Shown: piece by piece, positions 1 to 5,374 of the stretch
Layout of the letters: each line of letters opens with the position of its first letter
Position numbering within the stretch: the stretch's first letter is position 1
NCBI GenBank assembly: GCA_003156695.1
Contig: PMHN01000041.1
Location: 6,304-11,709 of the forward strand
Direction: 5' to 3'
Source of the DNA: Gammaproteobacteria bacterium
Lineage (GTDB): Bacteria; Pseudomonadota; Gammaproteobacteria; Steroidobacterales; Steroidobacteraceae
Length of the DNA stretch: 5,406 nt
Program-made: the position numbers and the translations under genes
Notes under the pieces: model-generated
Databases searched by the model: none
Told to the model about the DNA's origin: nothing
Seen by the model: only the letters and a program-made list of their open reading frames with translations

Positions 1-2
1 CG

Positions 3-1499
3 CAGCAGATCCCGGCGCTCGCCAACAGCCTGAATCCCGCCAACATCGTGCTGACCTTCAGCTTCACGACCGGGTCCACGATGGACACCCTGGAGCTCGT
101 GTCGGCCACCACCGCACCGCAGGCCATGAGCCTGAACGCCACCGGGCTCCCCACGAGTGCCGCGAACCCGGCGCTGCCAGGTCACGCCAACATTCTCGTC
201 GGCGTGCTCACTATTCCCTATTACCTGAGCAAGGCTGCGCCGCTCACCGCTTACTGGAACGCGCCGCCGTTTCCGCTTGATCCCAGCAGCACCTTCGTGA
301 CGCGCTACAACCCGCTGCCGGTGGCGACGCAGACTCTCCTGATCCCGGTGCTGGCGACGGTGCCAAACGCCAAGTCGGCTGCGGTGCTGGCCGGGGCGGT
401 GCCGCCCTGGCCGGTGCTCATCTTCCAGCACGGCATCACGCGCAACCGCGAGGACATGCTCGCCGTGGCCGACTCCTTCGCCGATGCCGGCTTCGCAGTA
501 GTGGCCATCGACCTGCCGTTGCACGGCGTGACGACGCCTTACAATGCCGCCAACCCGGCTACCTACTTCTATGCCAGCAGCGCCAACCCGCTGTACGCGG
601 GCCTGGGGCTCCCGGCCAGCGGCTCCATCGAGCGCACCTTCGACCTGGACCTGATCAATCCGGGCACCATCGATCCTTCGGGGTCGCACTTCATCAACCT
701 GACGAGCCTCCTCACTTCGCGCGACAACCTGCGCGAGGGCGCGGCGGACCTCATCACGTTCGAGCGCTCGGTGTCCAACGCGGTGGTGGCCAACGCCGGC
801 AATGCCAAAATGTTCGCGGCGGGACAGACGCACTACCTGGGCCACTCGCTCGGTGCCATCGTGGGCGGCGTATTCCTGGGCGTCGTGCCGGCGACCGATG
901 TCAGCACTGGCACACTCGCCAATCCGGGTGGTGACCTCTCGCGGCTGCTCATCACCTCCCCGAGCTTCGCCCCGGAAATCAATGCCGGACTCGAGGCCCA
1001 GGGTCTGCTGCCGGGCACCACGCTATATTCGCAGTTCTTCCGCGACTCGCAGAACGTGATCGACGCGGGCGATCCCGTCAACTACATCGCGCAGACGAGC
1101 GAGCTGCACCCCATCCACCTGCTGCAGGTGGTCGGCAGCACGCCGCCGCCTGCGGGCTGCAACGCGTCGACGTTCATCAACGGCTGCCCCGACCAGGTCG
1201 TGCCCAACTCCGCAACGCAGGCCATGATCACGGCCTCCAGCTACGGGCTCGCGCCGCTCACGCAGATCACCAGTGCGGTGCCGACGGTCATAAGCAATCC
1301 GGCAGGGATCCGCGGCTACGTCAACTTCGTCCAGGGCGATCACGGCTCAGTGATCGACGATGTGGTCCCGGCAGTGACTACCGAAATGCAGGCCGAGGCG
1401 ATCAGCTTCACGGGCGCACCGATTCCGCCGTACATTCCTGCGCCCACCACGCCTGGCACGACACTGCTGCTGGCCAACCCGACGGTGATCGCGCAGTAA
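3..1499 (+). CDS. Pla-1/Cef-family (VolA-like) extracellular lipase, 5' partial
   Basis: The reading frame is open from the first bases of the window, so this is the C-terminal 498 residues of a longer protein; the GTG at 48 is internal, not a start. It has an alpha/beta-hydrolase fold. An oxyanion-loop type HGITRNRED begins with the His codon at 429, followed by AIDLPLHG. The nucleophile elbow is GHSLG with Ser at 846-848. Plausible acid and base residues are Asp at 1191 (CPDQVVPN) and His at 1341 (GDHGS). The stretch SGSHFINLTSLLTSRDNLRE is typical of the Pla-1/Cef lipase family, whose members are about 800 residues, often surface lipoproteins or secreted, and act on lipids or lysophospholipids. 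About 300 N-terminal residues, including any signal peptide or lipobox, are therefore missing here. The two Cys codons flanking the GCNAS...GCPDQ loop could form a disulfide, which suits an exported enzyme. Family assignment is confident; substrate is not known. Confidence 0.88.
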   Translation, partial: QQIPALANSLNPANIVLTFSFTTGSTMDTLELVSATTAPQAMSLNATGLPTSAANPALPGHANILVGVLTIPYYLSKAAPLTAYWNAPPFPLDPSSTFVTRYNPLPVATQTLLIPVLATVPNAKSAAVLAGAVPPWPVLIFQHGITRNREDMLAVADSFADAGFAVVAIDLPLHGVTTPYNAANPATYFYASSANPLYAGLGLPASGSIERTFDLDLINPGTIDPSGSHFINLTSLLTSRDNLREGAADLITFERSVSNAVVANAGNAKMFAAGQTHYLGHSLGAIVGGVFLGVVPATDVSTGTLANPGGDLSRLLITSPSFAPEINAGLEAQGLLPGTTLYSQFFRDSQNVIDAGDPVNYIAQTSELHPIHLLQVVGSTPPPAGCNASTFINGCPDQVVPNSATQAMITASSYGLAPLTQITSAVPTVISNPAGIRGYVNFVQGDHGSVIDDVVPAVTTEMQAEAISFTGAPIPPYIPAPTTPGTTLLLANPTVIAQ

Positions 1500-1530
1500 G
1501 CGCGGTTCACACCGGCCTTGGGACGCGGGA

Positions 1531-1544
1531 CGGCCAATCGGCCG
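1531..1544. repeat. Short GC hairpin between lipase gene and ftsY
   Basis: CGGCC-AATC-GGCCG forms a 5-bp all-GC stem with a 4-nt loop, 31 nt after the lipase stop. No T-run follows (CCTCTGTG), so it is not a convincing intrinsic terminator. It may be a weak transcript-end structure or chance in GC-rich DNA. Confidence 0.3.
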
Positions 1545-1563
1545 CCTCTGTGCAATTGCCCGC

Positions 1564-1569
1564 TACAAT
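1564..1569 (+). promoter_or_regulatory. Putative -10 box of the ftsYEX promoter
   Basis: TACAAT matches the sigma-70 -10 consensus at 5 of 6 positions. It is the only AT-rich hexamer in the gap upstream of ftsY. No good -35 sits 16-18 bp upstream (the stretch is GGCCGCCT), so the call rests on the -10 and its position. Seven bases (GCCGGCC) separate it from A1577, the first base of the chosen ftsY ATG, which would place the transcription start at or next to the start codon. Confidence 0.42.
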
Positions 1570-1576
1570 GCCGGCC

Positions 1577-2599
1577 ATGTTCCACCGCGCCCCTGCACGA
1601 CCCGCACCGCCGCCTGAGGGGCGCCCCGACGGGCGCCCCGGGTTTATCAAGCGCCTGCGGCAGCGCCTGAACCGTGGCAATTCCTGGCTGACCTACGATC
1701 TGGCGGACCTCCTCAAGGGGCGCGCCATCGATGCCGCCATACTCGAGGAGCTCGAGACGCGCCTGCTCGGGGCCGACGTCGGCGTGGCAGCCACCGAGCG
1801 CATCCTCGCCGGACTGCGGGCGCGCGTGGCGCGCCGCGAGCTCGCCGATGCAGCGGCGCTGATCGACGCGCTGCGCGAGAGCATCGTGGAGATCCTCACG
1901 CCGTGTGCGCGGCCGCTGGTGATCGATGCGGCGGCGCGGCCCTTCGTGATCCTGGTCGTCGGGGTCAACGGCTCGGGCAAGACCACCACCATCGGCAAGC
2001 TCGCGCAGCGCTGCGCGGGAGAAGGGCGCAGCGTAATGCTCGCCGCCGGTGATACCTTCCGGGCGGCGGCGATCGAGCAGCTCAAGATATGGGCGGAACG
2101 CGCGGGCGCGGACTTCGCCGCGCAGAATCCCGGCGCGGATCCCGGCGCGGTGGTGTTCGATGCCATGGCGGCGGCGCGCTCCCGCGGCAGCGACGTGCTG
2201 ATCGCGGACACCGCGGGACGCTTGCACAGCCAGTCGCACCTGATGGAGGAGCTGAAGAAGGTCAGGCGCGTAATCCAGCGCGTGGACGGCTCCGCACCCC
2301 ACGAAGTGCTGCTGGTGCTGGACGCCAACCAGGGCCAGAACGCCCTCGCCCAGGCGCGCCAGTTCGGGCAGGCGGTCGGAGTGACGGGACTCGTGCTCAC
2401 CAAGCTCGACGGCACCGCCAAGGGCGGCATCGTCATCGCCATCGCCGCGGAGCTCGGGATCCCGATACGGTTCGTCGGTGTCGGGGAGACGGCCGAGGAT
2501 TTCGGCGAGTTCGACGCCCGCGCGTTCGCCGCGGCGCTCGTGGGCACCCCGGACGCCGGCGGGTTCGCGCACGCTGCCGGGGAAGCGGGCGCGGCATGA
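1577..2599 (+). CDS. ftsY: Signal recognition particle receptor FtsY (SRP GTPase)
   Basis: FtsY docks Ffh/4.5S RNA-bound ribosomes at the inner membrane and pairs its GTPase with that of Ffh to hand nascent membrane proteins to SecYEG. With the ATG at 1577 it is 340 residues. An amphipathic basic segment at about 22-38 (GFIKRLRQRLNRGNSW) leads into the helical N domain (about 39-115) and the G domain (about 120-323). GTPase motifs are GVNGSGKTTT (129-138), DTFRAAA (159-165), DTAGR (211-215), TKLDG (275-279) and a closing VGVGE. An Ala/Gly-rich tail of about 17 residues follows. The long acidic A domain of the 497-residue E. coli protein is absent; only a short Pro/Arg-rich leader precedes the lipid-binding helix. 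Start choice: GTG 1550, ATG 1568 and ATG 1577 are in frame and none has a Shine-Dalgarno. The first two lie upstream of or inside the putative -10 box, so 1577 is preferred. The stop overlaps the ftsE start (ATGA). The identity is very secure; the start is less so. Confidence 0.95.
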   Translation: MFHRAPARPAPPPEGRPDGRPGFIKRLRQRLNRGNSWLTYDLADLLKGRAIDAAILEELETRLLGADVGVAATERILAGLRARVARRELADAAALIDALRESIVEILTPCARPLVIDAAARPFVILVVGVNGSGKTTTIGKLAQRCAGEGRSVMLAAGDTFRAAAIEQLKIWAERAGADFAAQNPGADPGAVVFDAMAAARSRGSDVLIADTAGRLHSQSHLMEELKKVRRVIQRVDGSAPHEVLLVLDANQGQNALAQARQFGQAVGVTGLVLTKLDGTAKGGIVIAIAAELGIPIRFVGVGETAEDFGEFDARAFAAALVGTPDAGGFAHAAGEAGAA

Positions 2600-3288
2600 T
2601 CGTCTTCGACCGGGTGAGCAAGCGCTACGGCAACGGGCGCGAGGCGCTCAGCAACATAAGCTTCAACATCCATAACGGCGAGATGGTGTTCCTCACCGGC
2701 CGTTCCGGCGCCGGCAAGAGCACGGTGCTGAAGCTCATCGCGTTGCTGGAGCGGCCGACCCGCGGCAACGTGCTGGTGAACGGCAAGAACACCCACGCGC
2801 TCAAGGCGCGCCACATTCCTGCCTTCCGGCGTCACATCGGTATCGTGTTTCAGGACCATAAGCTGCTGGCTGATCGCCCGGTGTACGACAACGTCGCGCT
2901 GCCTCTGGCCGTGGCCGCGACGCCGCTCAAGGAGATCGACAAGCGCGTGCGCGCCGCTCTCGACCAGGTGGGACTGCTCGGCAAGGAGCGGGTGCTGCCG
3001 CAGGAACTCTCGGTCGGCGAGCAGCAGCGCGTCGGCATCGCGCGCGCCGTGGTCAGTAAGCCCCCGCTGCTCATCGCGGATGAGCCGACCGGTAACCTCG
3101 ATCCCGACCTGTCACTGGAAGTGATGCGTCTGTTCCGGCGATTCCAGGACGTCGGCGTCACGGTGGTGGTGGCGACGCACGATATGCACCTGGTGCGAGA
3201 GTTCGGCCAGCGGGTCATCGTGCTCGACAACGGACAGTTGCAAGGTGATGCGGGCGATTCACTGCCGAGTCTGGTGGCGACCCGATGA
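2596..3288 (+). CDS. ftsE: Cell division ATP-binding protein FtsE
   Basis: FtsE is the cytoplasmic ATPase of the FtsEX complex. It binds FtsX, joins the Z-ring, and uses ATP hydrolysis to drive septal peptidoglycan hydrolase activation and divisome assembly. The 230 residues match the usual FtsE length (E. coli 222). Visible ABC elements in order are A-loop Tyr11, Walker A GRSGAGKS (35-42), Q-loop Gln86 in VFQDHKLL, the signature LSVGEQQR (138-145), Walker B LLIAD (158-162) with catalytic Glu163, D-loop NLD (167-169) and switch His195 in ATHD. RVGIARAVV and YDNVALPL are FtsE-like. Oddity: the third signature residue is Val140 rather than Gly. The start is fixed by the ATGA overlap with ftsY, with GGGGAAG at 2579-2585 as a plausible ribosome binding site 10 nt upstream. 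Translation is probably coupled to ftsY. The open frame extends upstream inside ftsY but encodes Arg/Gly-rich nonsense there. Confidence 0.96.
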   Translation: MIVFDRVSKRYGNGREALSNISFNIHNGEMVFLTGRSGAGKSTVLKLIALLERPTRGNVLVNGKNTHALKARHIPAFRRHIGIVFQDHKLLADRPVYDNVALPLAVAATPLKEIDKRVRAALDQVGLLGKERVLPQELSVGEQQRVGIARAVVSKPPLLIADEPTGNLDPDLSLEVMRLFRRFQDVGVTVVVATHDMHLVREFGQRVIVLDNGQLQGDAGDSLPSLVATR

Positions 3289-4208
3289 GCCTTGCGGTCA
3301 CGAGCGCGCGGCACCTGCAGGCGTTCCTGGGCTCCCTGGGCAAGCTCGCGCGCAGCCCGCTGGCGAGTGTGCTCACCCTCGTTGTCATCGCGCTCGCCCT
3401 CGCATTGCCCACGGCGCTGCGCGTGTTCGTGACCAACGCCCAGGCCGCAACCGGCAATTTCGCCAACGCCGTGGATATGTCGGTTTACCTGAAGACCGAT
3501 ACGCCGCTCGCCAAGGCCCAGCAGCTCGCGCAGGCCGCGCAGCAGCGCAGCGACGTCGCCGCGGTGACCCTGATCCCGGCGGACCAGGGCCTGCAGGAGT
3601 TTCGCAACTACTCCGGCTTCGGGGATGCGCTCACGGCCCTGAAGGAAAACCCCCTGCCCCACGTGCTGCACGTGCGGCCGCGGACGGCCTACACCTCAGG
3701 GCCAGCGCTCGAATCGCTGCGCCGCTATTTCAGCGCCTGGCCGGAAGTGGACCTGGTGCAGGTGGACGCGGAATGGGTGATGCGCTTCAACGCCATCCTG
3801 GACCTGCTGCGCCACCTGCTGCTCATCGCCGCGGCGTTGCTGGGCATCGGGGTACTCGCCGTGATCGGCAACACCATTCGCCTGGAGATCACCGGCAGGC
3901 GCACCGAGATCGAAGTTACCAAGCTCGTCGGCGGTTCCAACTCTTTCGTGCGCCGCCCGTTTCTGTACACCGGCATGCTGTACGGGCTGGGGGGTGCGCT
4001 CTTGGCCTGGGGAATCGTCGCGCTCGCGATCGTGGTGCTCAGCGAGCCGGTGGCGACGCTCGCGCGCCTCTACGGCAGCCGCTATGTGCTGCGCGGTCCA
4101 ACGACCGACGACGTCGGCGTGCTGCTGGGAGCGGGAGTCGTGCTGGGGTGGATCGGGGCCTGGATTGCCGCCGCCCGCCACCTGCGGGACATCGAGCCGC
4201 GCGCTTAG
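3285..4208 (+). CDS. ftsX: Cell division protein FtsX (FtsEX permease-like subunit)
   Basis: FtsX is the inner-membrane partner of FtsE. Its periplasmic domain recruits EnvC-type activators of the septal amidases, so it passes ATPase-driven movement across the membrane rather than transporting a solute. The 307 residues show TM1 at about 26-46, a periplasmic domain at about 50-168 with QEFRNYSGFGDAL and KENPLPHVLHVRP, TM2 at about 172-196, TM3 at about 226-252 and TM4 at about 276-297. The cytoplasmic loop after TM2 carries the family hallmark around EITGRRTEIEVTKLVGGS (201-218), followed by RRPFLYTGMLYG entering TM3. The N-terminus before TM1 is only about 25 residues, shorter than in the 352-residue E. 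coli protein. The ATG overlaps the ftsE stop (ATGA), with GGTGG at 3273-3277 as a weak ribosome binding site. Its stop overlaps that of the convergent pbpG. Confidence 0.95.
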   Translation: MSLAVTSARHLQAFLGSLGKLARSPLASVLTLVVIALALALPTALRVFVTNAQAATGNFANAVDMSVYLKTDTPLAKAQQLAQAAQQRSDVAAVTLIPADQGLQEFRNYSGFGDALTALKENPLPHVLHVRPRTAYTSGPALESLRRYFSAWPEVDLVQVDAEWVMRFNAILDLLRHLLLIAAALLGIGVLAVIGNTIRLEITGRRTEIEVTKLVGGSNSFVRRPFLYTGMLYGLGGALLAWGIVALAIVVLSEPVATLARLYGSRYVLRGPTTDDVGVLLGAGVVLGWIGAWIAAARHLRDIEPRA

Positions 4209-5113
4209 GTCGTAGCGGCTACCTGCGCATCGTGCGCCATCAGCGTCGCCTCCACCCACCTGCGGACGCGCCGCGCATCGGCCACGCGCGTACGCTTGCC
4301 GAAGGAATTCAGGAGCACGATGACCACGGTGCGATCCTCGATCACGGTCTGCATCACCAGACACCGGCCGGCCTCGGAGATGTAGCCGGTCTTCTGCACC
4401 TCGATGTTCCAGTCCGGCCGGGTCACCAGCGAATCGGTGGTGCGGAAGCGCACCATCCGCCGCCCGACGCGCACCTCGTAGCCGCGGTCGGTGGAGTACT
4501 CACGAATGGCGGGAACCTTCGCCGCCGCCATCACCAGTTTCGACAGGTCCGCGGGGCTCGCGACGTTCTCGTCCGAAAGTCCCGTGGGTTCCACGAAATG
4601 GGCGTTGGTCATGCCGAGCTCACGCGCCTTGGCGTTCATGGCGCTCACGCAGGCGCTAAGGCCGCCCGGGTAGTTGCGCCCGAGGGCATGAGCGGCGCGG
4701 TTTTCCGAGGCCATGAGTGCCAGGTGCATCAGATCGCCACGGGTAAGGTTCGTGCCGGGTACCAGGCGCGACCGCGATCCCTTACCGAGACTGCGGTCCT
4801 CGGCGGTGACCTCCAGGGGTTCATCGAGCGGCTGTCCCGCGTCCATGACCACCAGCGCCGTCATGAGCTTGGTGATCGAGGCGATGGGCATGGCCACCTC
4901 GGCGTGCAGGGAATAAAGCACCGAGGAATGCGTGGTGTCGAGCACCAGTGCGGCGCCCGAGCGCAGCCCCGGGGACGCGAGCCCACTGCGGTTGGCGTAC
5001 TTGAGGTGGGTGCGCACCAGTGCACCGTCCGCAGCGGCTACGGGCGAAGCGGAGGTAGCGAGGAACAGCAGGCAGGCGAATGCCGTGATGGAAAGAAACC
5101 GACCCTGATTCAT
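4205..5113 (-). CDS. pbpG: D-alanyl-D-alanine endopeptidase PbpG (PBP7/8)
   Basis: This low-molecular-weight penicillin-binding protein (serine peptidase family S11) cleaves D-Ala-meso-DAP cross-links in periplasmic peptidoglycan. With the ATG at 5113 it is 302 residues. It begins with an export signal, MNQGRF plus a hydrophobic core ITAFACLLFLAT, and likely cleavage near residues 27-28 (PVAAA-DG). The three active-site motifs are in order: SITK (Ser79, Lys82), SEN (136-138) and KTG (241-243). PBP7-like landmarks include LALMASENRAA, NYPGG, GMTNAHFVEPTGLS and RPDWNIEVQKTG. The length and the short C-terminus after KTG fit PBP7 and exclude a DacA-type carboxypeptidase with its extra C-terminal domain. 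The frame stays open upstream to 5230, but that extension would precede the signal peptide and cross the promoter, so it is rejected. GTG at 5116 is an alternative start. It is convergent with ftsX and overlaps it by 4 nt. Confidence 0.93.
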   Translation of the reverse strand: MNQGRFLSITAFACLLFLATSASPVAAADGALVRTHLKYANRSGLASPGLRSGAALVLDTTHSSVLYSLHAEVAMPIASITKLMTALVVMDAGQPLDEPLEVTAEDRSLGKGSRSRLVPGTNLTRGDLMHLALMASENRAAHALGRNYPGGLSACVSAMNAKARELGMTNAHFVEPTGLSDENVASPADLSKLVMAAAKVPAIREYSTDRGYEVRVGRRMVRFRTTDSLVTRPDWNIEVQKTGYISEAGRCLVMQTVIEDRTVVIVLLNSFGKRTRVADARRVRRWVEATLMAHDAQVAATT

Positions 5114-5125
5114 CACTCGCACGCG

Positions 5126-5131
5126 CCCCTC
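5126..5131 (-). promoter_or_regulatory. Ribosome binding site of pbpG
   Basis: On the minus strand GAGGGG lies 12 nt before ATG 5113 and 9 nt before GTG 5116. It supports starting at the signal peptide rather than at the far-upstream codon. The spacing slightly favours the GTG, which would add one residue. Confidence 0.55.
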
Positions 5132-5150
5132 GAAAGTACTTGAGGTAGTG

Positions 5151-5178
5151 ACTGTATCAGACCATTCCCTTATGTCAT
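5151..5178 (-). promoter_or_regulatory. Putative sigma-70 promoter of pbpG
   Basis: Reading on the minus strand, the -35 box ATGACA (5178-5173) matches TTGACA at 5 of 6 positions. A 16-bp spacer leads to the -10 box TACAGT (5156-5151), which matches TATAAT at 4 of 6. The -10 is preceded by TGA, giving an extended -10 (TGn). The expected transcription start near 5144 leaves a leader of about 30 nt before pbpG, which fits the ribosome binding site and chosen start. Confidence 0.55.
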
Positions 5179-5182
5179 TCGA

Positions 5183-5193
5183 GCGTGACGCAC
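5183..5193. repeat. 11-bp motif GCGTGACGCAC, copy 1 (dyad core)
   Basis: GCGT-G-ACGC is a perfect odd-centred dyad inside this motif, and an identical copy lies at 5276-5286. This copy begins 5 bp upstream of the pbpG -35 box, a position used by activators, so it may be a regulator site. No regulator is identified. Confidence 0.35.
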
Positions 5194-5219
5194 TCTTAAC
5201 TTTCCGGGGCACGGGCGCC

Positions 5220-5232
5220 GGGTGATTCACCC
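5220..5232. repeat. 13-bp perfect dyad GGGTGA-T-TCACCC
   Basis: Two 6-bp arms surround a single T. A one-base loop cannot form a hairpin of full length, so if functional it is more likely a protein-binding operator than an RNA structure. It lies about 40 bp upstream of the pbpG -35 box. Confidence 0.35.
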
Positions 5233-5275
5233 TTTGGAAGCGAACCTAGAAAGCCACGGTCATAAGACCTCTCGC

Positions 5276-5286
5276 GCGTGACGCAC
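5276..5286. repeat. 11-bp motif GCGTGACGCAC, copy 2
   Basis: This is an exact direct copy of the motif at 5183-5193, 93 bp away. It lies between pbpG and the putative rightward gene at 5375, so a shared regulator could act on both promoters. It is about 90 nt upstream of that start. Confidence 0.35.
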
Positions 5287-5348
5287 GGCACAGGCACCGC
5301 CGCAGCCGCAGCCGGCAAAAGCCCCTGCGCCAGCCTCGTTTTGAAGTG

Positions 5349-5361
5349 CTCGGCTGCCGAG
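5349..5361. repeat. 13-bp dyad overlapping a Shine-Dalgarno sequence
   Basis: CTCGGC-T-GCCGAG is a perfect dyad. As RNA it can form a 5-bp GC-rich stem closing a CTG loop. Its right arm includes the first three bases (GAG) of the ribosome binding site at 5359-5367, so folding could reduce access to that site. Confidence 0.4.
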
Positions 5362-5367
5362 GTGATC
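5359..5367 (+). promoter_or_regulatory. Strong Shine-Dalgarno sequence for the start at 5375
   Basis: GAGGTGATC is complementary over all nine bases to the conserved 3' end of bacterial 16S rRNA (GATCACCTC). It lies 7 nt before ATG 5375. Such a long match at a suitable distance is the main reason to call a gene start there. Confidence 0.6.
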
Positions 5368-5374
5368 GGAACAG

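Noticed and set aside
1531..1544. The GC hairpin as an intrinsic terminator of the lipase gene.
   Set aside because: The stem is only 5 bp and no T-tract follows, so it is listed only as an inverted repeat.
1340..2572. A 410-codon minus-strand frame opposite ftsY, and a similar one at 1693-2859.
   Set aside because: Both are rich in Arg, Gly, Ala and His with no recognisable domain. They mirror the G/C third-position bias of ftsY and ftsE on the opposite strand.
3245..5143. A 632-codon plus-strand frame running across ftsX and antisense to pbpG.
   Set aside because: It overlaps two securely identified genes in other frames and encodes low-complexity Arg/Gly/His-rich sequence, as expected of a shadow frame in GC-rich DNA.
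5114..5230. A 39-residue N-terminal extension of pbpG starting at 5230.
   Set aside because: It would put a charged segment before the signal peptide and would start upstream of the extended -10 promoter. The site at 5126-5131 supports a start at 5113 or 5116.
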